A stretch of DNA of 5,982 bases from assembly GCA_027039295.1 (NCBI GenBank), contig JALWEW010000156.1:1-5982 (forward strand), read 5' to 3'. Within the stretch, counting starts at the first letter, position 1. Each line of letters opens with the position of its first letter. Source of the DNA: Acidilobaceae archaeon (lineage in GTDB: Archaea > Thermoproteota > Thermoprotei_A > Sulfolobales > Acidilobaceae). The notes beneath the pieces were generated by a model. It did not search any database. It had not been told where the DNA came from and saw only the letters and a list, made by a program, of their open reading frames with translations. Positions 1 to 5,404 of this stretch are shown here, piece after piece. The translations under genes were made by a program, and so were the position numbers.

Positions 1-128
1 GCGGCACGCGTGCGGACGGTCGCGGGAAGCCCGCTGGGTGGGGCCTCTACGCGTACTGGGCCGGGAGCGGGCTCACAGCCCTGGCGGTAGCCGCGGCCGC
101 CGGCTGGGGGGTGAGCAGGAGTGGCTAG
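1..128 (+). CDS. Small membrane protein, 3' end only (possible DUF3311-type symporter partner)
   Basis: The gene is cut by the left edge; whole codons run from base 3 to a TAG at 126-128, giving 41 visible residues. They contain one clear hydrophobic stretch flanked by aromatic residues (GLYAYWAGSGLTALAVAAAA) followed by a short polar end (WGVSRSG), as expected for the last transmembrane helix of a small membrane protein. The other two plus-strand frames read as arginine/glycine-rich junk or hit a stop at 88-90. Its stop codon lies inside the start of the symporter gene (the GTG at 121 overlaps it by 8 bases), which suggests translational coupling. In archaea and bacteria, SSS-family symporters are often preceded by a short DUF3311-type membrane protein; position and character fit, but too little is visible to prove the family. 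It could also be the last helix of a larger membrane protein. Confidence 0.55.
   Translation, partial: GTRADGRGKPAGWGLYAYWAGSGLTALAVAAAAGWGVSRSG
110..114 (+). promoter_or_regulatory. Ribosome binding site of the symporter gene
   Basis: GGTGA lies six bases before the GTG at 121, a close match to the archaeal Shine-Dalgarno core. It is 15 bases from the next possible start, the ATG at 130, so it favours the GTG. The site sits inside the coding region of the upstream small membrane protein. Confidence 0.6.
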
Positions 129-1608
129 CATGCTCAGCGTCTTCATAGCGGTTCTCGCCGGCTACCTCGCCGCGGGGACCCTCATAGCAGTGGCGAGCCG
201 CCGCTACCTCCGCGGGGGCCTCAGGGACTACTACGTGTCTGGCAGGCTCGGGAGCTTCCTAAGCGCGATGACATACGCGGCCACCACCTACAGCAGCTTC
301 ATGATAGTCGGGCTAGTCGGCTTCACCTACGCGACAGGAGCCGGGGCCCTAGGCTTCGAGATAGCATACTTCACGGCCACCCTGGGCATCCTCGTCCTCC
401 TCGCAGAGAGGACGTGGAGGATGAGCCGGGAGAGGGGCTGGGTGAGCCCTGCCGAGATGATAGCCGACCTCTCCGGGGCCCGGTGGGTCGCGCCGCTCAT
501 TAGCATAATCTACATGGTCAGTCTCGTATTCTACGCTGGGGCCCAGCTGAAGGCCATAGGGGAGGCCGTGGCGGCCCCCGGCGGTGAGCACTACTACCTC
601 GCGGGGGTCCTCCTCGGGCTCCTAATCATGCTAGTCTGGAGCGGTATCGCTGGGATATGGAGCGTGGCCGCTACCGACGCCTTCCAGGGGCTCTGGATGC
701 TCGCTAGCGGCCTCGGCCTCCTAGCCTGGGTCTGGTGGCGGCTCCACGTGGCCGGCTACGGACTCGCCGACGCTGGCAGAGTACTTGTCGAGTCGGGGCA
801 CCTCGTGCCCAGCGGGCACGGGGGGTACTGGAGGCTCAACACGTTCCTAGCCTTCAGCCTCCCCTGGATATTCTTCGCTGTCACAAACCCCCAGGCCCTT
901 CAGAGGCTCTACGTGCCCAGGGATGAGCGCTCCCTCCGCGGCATGATCAAGTGGTTCAGCGTCTTCGGCATAACCTACACTATCATAGTGACCCTCACCG
1001 GGCTCCTCGCATACGCGGGTAACGCCCTTGGCATCATCCCGCTCGGCGTGGAGGCCAGCGTGAAGTACGCAGACAAAGTAACGCCCAGGCTCCTCCTGCT
1101 CTCCGGCCCGGTCCTGGGGAGCATAGTCTTCACGAGCATAGTAGCTGCCGCAGTGTCCACCGCTGACAGCATACTCCTAACCCTGGCCAGCAGCGCCAGC
1201 AGCGACCTCGTACCCAGGGGAGCCAGTGAGAAGCAGAAACGTCTGGCCGGGGTAATCGCTATGCTCGCGATCGGCGCCGCCATGGCGGCCATAGCAGCGG
1301 CTAGGGTGGCATTCATAGTGAAGCTCAGCGTGCTCAGCAGCTTCATGCTCCTCGGCCTCGCCCCGCCCGTTATAGCGCTCCTCGCCGGGCTGAGGGTGAG
1401 GCCGTGGGCCGTGGCAGCGGCGAGCCTCACGGGCCCCGTGATGGTGGCCGCGGGCCTCGCCTACTACTCTAGGACGACAAGCGCCTTCAAGGCCGTGCTG
1501 CTCACGTTCGCAAGCAAGCCGTTCGGGGTAAGCCTCGCCGCCTGGATACTGCTAGTGAGCCTACTAGTCACTCTCGCCGGCCTTAGGCGGCCTGTCGAGG
1601 AGGGATAG
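121..1608 (+). CDS. Sodium:solute symporter, SSS family (PutP/PanF-like)
   Basis: A 495-residue integral membrane protein of usual SSS length, with about 13 hydrophobic segments, predicted to couple Na+ entry to uptake of an organic solute across the cytoplasmic membrane. After helix 1 (about residues 5-25) comes the family-typical DYYVSGR turn at 36-42. Helix 2 carries TYAATTYSSFMIVG at 51-64, the region lining the sodium site in PutP. The strongest signature is AAAVSTADS at 342-350, equivalent to the helix with the Ser-Thr sodium ligands of PutP (here S346, T347). The substrate cannot be read from the sequence; proline, pantothenate and carboxylates are all transported by relatives. The GTG at 121 is chosen because GGTGA is six bases upstream; an ATG at 130 is the alternative. 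It probably forms an operon with the overlapping upstream membrane-protein gene. The last 45 bases overlap the 3' end of the opposing P-loop gene. Confidence 0.9.
   Translation: MASMLSVFIAVLAGYLAAGTLIAVASRRYLRGGLRDYYVSGRLGSFLSAMTYAATTYSSFMIVGLVGFTYATGAGALGFEIAYFTATLGILVLLAERTWRMSRERGWVSPAEMIADLSGARWVAPLISIIYMVSLVFYAGAQLKAIGEAVAAPGGEHYYLAGVLLGLLIMLVWSGIAGIWSVAATDAFQGLWMLASGLGLLAWVWWRLHVAGYGLADAGRVLVESGHLVPSGHGGYWRLNTFLAFSLPWIFFAVTNPQALQRLYVPRDERSLRGMIKWFSVFGITYTIIVTLTGLLAYAGNALGIIPLGVEASVKYADKVTPRLLLLSGPVLGSIVFTSIVAAAVSTADSILLTLASSASSDLVPRGASEKQKRLAGVIAMLAIGAAMAAIAAARVAFIVKLSVLSSFMLLGLAPPVIALLAGLRVRPWAVAAASLTGPVMVAAGLAYYSRTTSAFKAVLLTFASKPFGVSLAAWILLVSLLVTLAGLRRPVEEG
801..823. repeat. Short inverted repeat inside the symporter gene
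   Basis: CGTGCCC at 804-810 and GGGCACG at 814-820 pair perfectly around a three-base AGC loop, and the stem extends to 801-823 with one G-T pair. It lies between predicted helices in the symporter coding sequence. In GC-rich DNA such a stem can arise by chance, and no role is claimed. Confidence 0.3.
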
Positions 1609-2469
1609 CACCTCGTCCAGGATGGGCCCGAGGTCGGCCGGCCTGTATAGCTCCCCCTCCTCGAGGAGGGGGAGCTCAACGCTTCTCGCTACCCCTGCGA
1701 GCCCGACCACCTCGGAGACGGAGGCTATCCCGCCCCGGACAACCCCTAGGGCTTCTAGGCTCTTCCTGTAACGGCCCCCCTCCACTACCCCGGCGACGCC
1801 GGGGGCGGCTACTAGCACTAGGTCCGCGGCGTAAGCGCTCGGGGAAGGCAGGGGCACGTCGCTGTTCGACTCTATAACTATGACGTCCGCCTCCCTCGAC
1901 AGCCTCCCCAAGCAGCTCTCGACCTCGGCGTGGAAGCCTCCGCGGACGAGCCTATCTATCATCTCGTCCCCCGCCCGGAGAGGGTGTGGAGATAGCGCGG
2001 CTGCCGCGTCAACCACGGGCCCCTGGAGCCCGCGGGGGAGCCTCTCGAGAGCCTCTATGTTAACTAAGTGGAGAGTGTCAACTCGCTCCCCCCGGCACAC
2101 GCTGAGCCTCGCCAGGACCCCTAGGCGGGGGAGCGGGGGCCCTGCATGCAGGGGCCTCCAGCCCCTCCTCGAGGCGTCTTCCACTCCAACTATGAGGGCA
2201 GCCGGGTTCACAAGCTCCAGGGGGAGCCCGGAGACTCTGGCATGTATCAGGGCGTCCCTCGTCACGACAAGCCTCCGCCTAGCTATCTCTCCCAGGATCC
2301 CCGGGTGCCTCCAGAGCTCGGTGGCACCGTAGGGCTTGAAGGGGGCCGCACGGACGCCCTCACCCCTAAGGGCGCTCACAAGGCTAGCGGCTAAGAGCGT
2401 CTTACCGCTATCCTCCGACACGCCAACTACTAGCACCACAAGGGGGCTCCCTCTCACGGCCGCCAGCAC
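1564..2469 (-). CDS. DTBS/COG4028-like P-loop ATPase or GTPase, function unknown
   Basis: A 301-residue soluble protein of the SIMIBI P-loop class. The Walker A loop GVSEDSGKT (16-24) has five residues between the glycines, the long form typical of dethiobiotin synthetase and CobB/CobQ relatives. It is followed, as in that family, by a helix and strand ending in FKPYG (44-48). TRDALIHARV at 70-79 and the hydrophobic strand ADVIVIESNSD at 194-204, with acidic E200, resemble further nucleotide-site elements of those enzymes. The DSGKT loop and overall layout best recall the archaeal group COG4028, described only as predicted P-loop ATPase/GTPase; this match is from memory. There is no biotin or cobamide gene nearby, so no pathway can be assigned. 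The start is the GTG at 2469; a GTG at codon 5 (2457), with GGGGTG nine bases upstream, is equally possible. It overlaps the symporter 3' end by 45 bases. Confidence 0.72.
   Translation of the reverse strand: MLAAVRGSPLVVLVVGVSEDSGKTLLAASLVSALRGEGVRAAPFKPYGATELWRHPGILGEIARRRLVVTRDALIHARVSGLPLELVNPAALIVGVEDASRRGWRPLHAGPPLPRLGVLARLSVCRGERVDTLHLVNIEALERLPRGLQGPVVDAAAALSPHPLRAGDEMIDRLVRGGFHAEVESCLGRLSREADVIVIESNSDVPLPSPSAYAADLVLVAAPGVAGVVEGGRYRKSLEALGVVRGGIASVSEVVGLAGVARSVELPLLEEGELYRPADLGPILDEVLSLLDRPPKAGESD
1649..1676. repeat. Perfect 28-bp palindrome, possible 3' hairpin of the symporter transcript
   Basis: The half-site AGCTCCCCCTCCTC is followed directly by its exact reverse complement, centred between 1662 and 1663. 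In RNA it can form a 12-bp stem closed by a UCGA tetraloop. It starts 40 bases after the symporter stop, so in that mRNA it would be a strong 3' untranslated hairpin. There is no T-rich tract after it, so it is not a classical intrinsic terminator. On the minus strand it is coding: it encodes ELPLLEEGEL of the P-loop protein, and since CTC/GAG and CCC/GGG are mutual reverse complements, the peptide itself reads symmetrically. Confidence 0.6.
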
Positions 2470-2492
2470 CCCTGGCCGGCTCGAGCCTAGGA

Positions 2493-2509
2493 GGGGAAAT
2501 AGGGAATAG
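2493..2509. promoter_or_regulatory. Candidate shared divergent promoter element
   Basis: GGGGAAATAGGGAATAG is the only AT-richer patch in the 64 bases between the divergent starts at 2469 and 2534. Its centre is about 31 to 33 bases from each start codon, the distance expected of an archaeal TATA box serving a leaderless transcript. Neither start has a convincing ribosome binding site in front of it, which agrees with leaderless mRNAs. The match to a TATA consensus is weak on both strands, so this is an inference from position and composition. Confidence 0.3.
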
Positions 2510-2533
2510 CTCCCGCCCTCCGCGCGTGGACTG

Positions 2534-3607
2534 GTGCTCCGTGTGCTGAGGCTAGCCGCGTCCCTGGCTCTAGCCCTTCTCGCCGCAGGCCTCCCCCTCC
2601 TGGTGCTCCACCAGCTTACGAGCCATGCCTGCTACTGCATCGGGAGCCCCCCGAGCCTTGTCGAGGCCTCGAGGTTCAAAGTGGTTGTAGTAGACCCCGA
2701 CGAGGCTCCTACAGGCCTGGTTGAGGAGCTTCGAGGGGAGGGAGTAGCGGTGCTCGCCTACATTAATGCCGGATACGCTGAGAGCTGGAGGAGCTACTGG
2801 AATAACACGAGTATCCGGAGCATTGTGCACGGCCCCACAGAGTACGAGGGAGAGTACTACGTGGAGTATTGGAGCCCCGCGTGGAGGAGCCTCCTCCGGG
2901 GGCTCGCAGAGAGGGCCCTGGAGGCAGGCTACAGCGGCGTATACCTCGACAATATAGACGCCTACGAGTCAATAATAGAGACGGGCCCCTCCTGGGCGTT
3001 GGGGGTTGATCCGCGGCGGGAGATGATAGGGCTGGTGGCAGAGGTCTCCGAGGAGGTACGCGCGCGGGGAGGCCTCGTCTACGTGAACATCGGCGGGGCG
3101 CTGGCGGATCTCGGCGGGGGCTGGGCCATACGGAGCTATATCGACGGTTACTTCAGGGAGGAGCACTATACAGTGTTGCTGGGCGAGTGTAGTAGCGGCT
3201 GGAGGAGCCCGCTGGAGGCGCTCTACGAGGGGCTCCTAATGGCGGGGGCTAGGCTGGCGGGCCTCGACGTCGTGGCGGTCGAGTTTGTTAACAGCCGGGC
3301 CGAGGCTGCCTTGACTGCTGTCCTCAACGCAATCAACGGCGCCTACACAGTCGCCCAGCCCAGCTGCGACCCCCTATACATGGGGCCGCCAATACTGCTA
3401 GGCCTTGACAGCGACCACGCCCTGGGCCCTCTTGTCATACCAGGCCCGGGCGAAGCCGGCCTCGCGGAGTCTACTGGCCACCCTACCAGGGAAGTTGCGC
3501 CCGTGCTTCCGCCCCGGCTCCCCGGTGTAATGGAAGAGTATCCCGCCATGCCGGAGGAGCCTGTAGAGGCTCCGGTAGAACTCGCGGCCGTAAAGGTCCC
3601 CCGTTGA
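2534..3607 (+). CDS. Exported GH114/TM1410-like glycosidase-fold protein
   Basis: A 357-residue protein with a signal-peptide-like N-terminus: basic RVLR, then a hydrophobic core to about residue 28, with a plausible cleavage site near SHA-C (32-33). The body resembles the TIM-barrel TM1410/GH114 group (endo-alpha-1,4-polygalactosaminidase-like): VVVDPD (51-56), VLAYINAGYAESW (73-85), SPAWR (114-118), GVYLDNIDAYE (135-145, acidic D139, D142, E145), VYVNIGG (182-188) and a conserved-looking DGYFREE (204-210). It probably acts outside the cell on amino-sugar polymers, but activity in archaeal members is unproven. Overlapping N-glycosylation sequons occur at NNTS (90-93), and four cysteines (33, 35, 219, 278) could form disulfides. 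The GTG at 2534 is likely leaderless; GTG at 2543 is possible. Codons from residue 289 on (3398-3607) are antisense to the methyltransferase gene and give a Pro/Glu/Val-rich tail with no family resemblance; it may be a read-through extension. Confidence 0.72.
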   Translation: MLRVLRLAASLALALLAAGLPLLVLHQLTSHACYCIGSPPSLVEASRFKVVVVDPDEAPTGLVEELRGEGVAVLAYINAGYAESWRSYWNNTSIRSIVHGPTEYEGEYYVEYWSPAWRSLLRGLAERALEAGYSGVYLDNIDAYESIIETGPSWALGVDPRREMIGLVAEVSEEVRARGGLVYVNIGGALADLGGGWAIRSYIDGYFREEHYTVLLGECSSGWRSPLEALYEGLLMAGARLAGLDVVAVEFVNSRAEAALTAVLNAINGAYTVAQPSCDPLYMGPPILLGLDSDHALGPLVIPGPGEAGLAESTGHPTREVAPVLPPRLPGVMEEYPAMPEEPVEAPVELAAVKVPR

Positions 3608-4291
3608 GGGCCCTATCCGCGGGGGGTCGTGTATTATCCTGTCGAAGCTCTCCGGCTCGAGCCCCTGGACTATCTCGACGGCGTCCCCCCGCACAGTGAC
3701 TATCTCGGGCCTCCCCAGGCCCCAGCTCCAGGGGTTGGCCCTCGCGAGCTCCACCACGCTCGGGTCAACCTCTACTGTCACGACCAACCTGGCCCCCGCT
3801 AGCACACTGTGTATCGCGGTGTAGCCGAGACCCATGCAGGTGTCGAGGACCCTGTGGCCCCGCCGGATCCTCGCGGCCCTGATCTTCGCTATCGTATCCA
3901 GGCGGGGGTCTGTGCCCCACACGCGGTGCATGTGAATACCGTTTATCTCCAGGGTGGGGTATCCCCCGGGCCTCGTCGCCACGAGCCTGTAGTAGCCTCG
4001 CCCCCTCACCTCGGCCCTCTCCACCCTCCCTCCAGGCAGGACGAGCGCCACGCCCCTTTCTCCCGCCGCCTCGAGGGCCTCGCTAGGGCTAAACCGGAGT
4101 CTTAGGCCCTCGCATGGGCCCTCCCTGACCTCGACGAGAGCGCCCTGGGGGCCTGCCTCGAGCGTCACCACTCTCTGTGCGCCATGCCCCGCCCTCTGGA
4201 GGGGCCTGCCCTCCGCGAGGGCCTCAGCCTCCCATGGGGCGAGCGCTAGGAGGCACCTTGGCTCGAAGCTGTATGACCCCTGGATACTCAT
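3398..4291 (-). CDS. Archaeal SAM-dependent methyltransferase, COG2521 type
   Basis: A 297-residue protein matching the conserved archaeal methyltransferase family COG2521. Numbered from the ATG at 4291, an N-terminal region of about 110 residues precedes LEINGIHMHR (114-123) and TDPRLDTIAKIR (127-138). The Rossmann methyltransferase core follows: SAM loop VLDTCMGLGYTAI (148-160), an acidic end of strand 2 in VEVDPS (173-178), then ANPWSWGL (185-192), GDAVEI (202-207) and the catalytic-type motif HDPP (221-224). The end, FHYTGEPGRKHGR through GVVAVKA, is also family-like, so the 3' end is secure. The substrate is unknown; DPP-type motifs occur in enzymes methylating amino groups of nucleic acids or proteins, but that does not settle the target. 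The ATG is preferred because GGTG lies nine bases before it; a GTG at 4303 has no such site. It lies 67 bases downstream of rpl10 on the same strand and may be co-transcribed. Its last 210 bases overlap the opposing exported-protein gene. Confidence 0.85.
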   Translation of the reverse strand: MSIQGSYSFEPRCLLALAPWEAEALAEGRPLQRAGHGAQRVVTLEAGPQGALVEVREGPCEGLRLRFSPSEALEAAGERGVALVLPGGRVERAEVRGRGYYRLVATRPGGYPTLEINGIHMHRVWGTDPRLDTIAKIRAARIRRGHRVLDTCMGLGYTAIHSVLAGARLVVTVEVDPSVVELARANPWSWGLGRPEIVTVRGDAVEIVQGLEPESFDRIIHDPPRIGPSTGDLYGREFYRSLYRLLRHGGILFHYTGEPGRKHGRNFPGRVASRLREAGFARAWYDKRAQGVVAVKA

Positions 4292-4358
4292 GGCCCCTGG
4301 CACCGTGGGGCGGCCGAAAGGGAGGTCCGAGTGGGCTCTCGGAGAAAGGGGGGAGCGG
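4292..4358 (-). other. rpl10-methyltransferase spacer with weak hairpin
   Basis: This is the longest gene-free stretch in the window. Read on the minus strand after the rpl10 stop, it holds a pyrimidine tract (CTCCCCCCTTTCTCC, 4355-4341) and then a six-base-pair inverted repeat, TCCGAG/CTCGGA with a six-base loop (4343-4326). No TATA-like sequence is visible before the methyltransferase start, so read-through from the ribosomal operon is plausible. The pyrimidine tract is too poor in T to be a convincing archaeal terminator. Confidence 0.35.
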
Positions 4359-5387
4359 CTAGAAGCCGAAGAGGCCGCTGAGGCCCTCCCCGATGTCGAC
4401 CTCCTCTTCCTTCTCCTCCTCTTCCTCCTTCTTCTCCTCCTCCGCCTTCTCCTCCTCCGCGGCCGGGGCAGCAGCAGGCGCGGCCGGTATCTCCTCTATT
4501 CCCAGCTCCTTGGCCTTCTCGCCGAGGGCCGCAATAATCGCTAGCTCCTCGCTGACTGCGCGGCGTAGGGCGTACTCGGCAACGTCTGGCGTGAGGAAGC
4601 CTGTCTCACCCACGATAGCGGCGATAGCCCTCTCGGCGCTAGCGAGCGCGGCCTCGACGGCCTCGGGTACAGCCATGAACACTATCTCTGTCGCCAGGCC
4701 TATTGCCTCGAGCGCAGCCTCTGCCACCTGGTTCTTAATCTCCTCCAGGTCCACGATAAGGTCTTCCCTGGGTATCACTAGGCCGTGGTCAAGAGCGGCG
4801 TTGATCCGGAGCCCGACCTCGAAGGGCATTATGCCGAGCTGCTGGAGGAGGCCCGCTAGTTCAGTGCTGATAACATCGCCGGGCTTGGCAACTACCGTGT
4901 CCTTCTTCACGTAAACGGTGCCCTTCCTTATCTCGTAGGGTATCCTTAGCTTCCCGAACACGCTGAGCATCGGGCCCGGGGTTATGCCCGTGTCTCCCTC
5001 GGGGATCACTATCTCCCTATCTGTTACCTGGCCCGGCTTCGCGGGAACGGGGACTTTCTCGCTCTCGATGAGCCTCGCCATCTTGAACGGGTTCATGTCT
5101 GTGAAGAGGAGCATTGTGACTCCGGTTAGGTACGGTTCTATCTTGCTCGGGTCGAGGCCTGCATTCTCGGCGGCGCGGAGGATTAGCCTCTTCTTCGCGA
5201 CCTTGAACACTATCTTCTTCCTAAACTTCTTCCTTATAATCTGCACCATGTTCGTTGGCATCATGGTGAGGTCGGCTATCCCGACCACGGGGTAGCGCTT
5301 GAAGAGGTCCGTCAGCTCCTCGACTACCCTTATCTTCCACTCGGGTATTCTCCTACCCTTCCTCGCGTGGAGCTGGCTCATACTCAC
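4359..5387 (-). CDS. rpl10: Large ribosomal subunit stalk protein P0 (uL10)
   Basis: Archaeal acidic ribosomal protein P0, the base of the ribosomal stalk, of normal length (342 residues from the GTG at 5387). The N-terminal rRNA-binding domain begins RIPEWKIRVVEELTDLF and covers about the first 105 residues, including KVAKKRLILRAAENAG. An insertion domain typical of P0 follows (about 105-195, with VPVPAKPGQVTDREIVIPEG). Then come helices (about 215-290) that in archaea hold the L12/P1 dimers, an Ala/Pro hinge, a Glu/Lys-rich linker and the terminal GEGLSGLFGF that contacts translational GTPases. A GTG at 5396 falls inside the ribosome binding site and is unlikely; ATG at 5381 is the alternative start. 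It follows rpl1 by 17 bases in one operon. The usual next gene, rpl12, is absent here. Confidence 0.96.
   Translation of the reverse strand: MSMSQLHARKGRRIPEWKIRVVEELTDLFKRYPVVGIADLTMMPTNMVQIIRKKFRKKIVFKVAKKRLILRAAENAGLDPSKIEPYLTGVTMLLFTDMNPFKMARLIESEKVPVPAKPGQVTDREIVIPEGDTGITPGPMLSVFGKLRIPYEIRKGTVYVKKDTVVAKPGDVISTELAGLLQQLGIMPFEVGLRINAALDHGLVIPREDLIVDLEEIKNQVAEAALEAIGLATEIVFMAVPEAVEAALASAERAIAAIVGETGFLTPDVAEYALRRAVSEELAIIAALGEKAKELGIEEIPAAPAAAPAAEEEKAEEEKKEEEEEKEEEVDIGEGLSGLFGF
4400..4443. repeat. 44-base homopyrimidine/homopurine tract
   Basis: All plus-strand bases from 4400 to 4443 are C or T, so the rpl10 mRNA is purely A and G here. It encodes the Glu/Lys-rich linker of P0 through GAG, GAA and AAG codons. 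The low complexity is explained by the protein, though such tracts are prone to slippage and to unusual DNA structures. Confidence 0.8.
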
Positions 5388-5390
5388 GGG

Positions 5391-5400
5391 AACCACCCCC
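5391..5400 (-). promoter_or_regulatory. Ribosome binding site of rpl10
   Basis: On the minus strand GGGGGTGGTT lies just after the rpl1 stop and resembles the anti-16S consensus GGAGGTGATC. Measured from its GGTG, the GTG at 5387 is six bases away and the ATG at 5381 twelve bases away, so the GTG is slightly favoured. The GTG at 5396 is part of the site itself and is therefore an unlikely start. Confidence 0.6.
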
Positions 5401-5404
5401 TACT

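Noticed and set aside
975..1430. Open frame of 151 codons on the minus strand
   Set aside because: It is antisense to the well-supported symporter, has a composition typical of a mirror frame, and shows no recognisable motif.
1880..2332. Open frame of 150 codons on the plus strand
   Set aside because: It is antisense to the P-loop protein gene; the product is Ser/Arg/Pro-rich with no domain, while the minus frame has a proper Walker A motif.
2661..2681. 12-bp palindrome TCGAGGCCTCGA followed by GGTTCAAA, resembling a tRNA T-arm
   Set aside because: There is no acceptor, D or anticodon stem around it, and it lies in the coding region of the exported protein.
3608..4300. Plus-strand frames opposite the methyltransferase
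   Set aside because: They are short and motif-free, while the minus strand encodes a complete methyltransferase with SAM-binding and DPP motifs.
4393..4914. Open frame of 173 codons on the plus strand with a Ser-rich start
   Set aside because: The serine run is the mirror of the GAG/GAA-rich linker codons of rpl10, which is unquestionably the real gene here.
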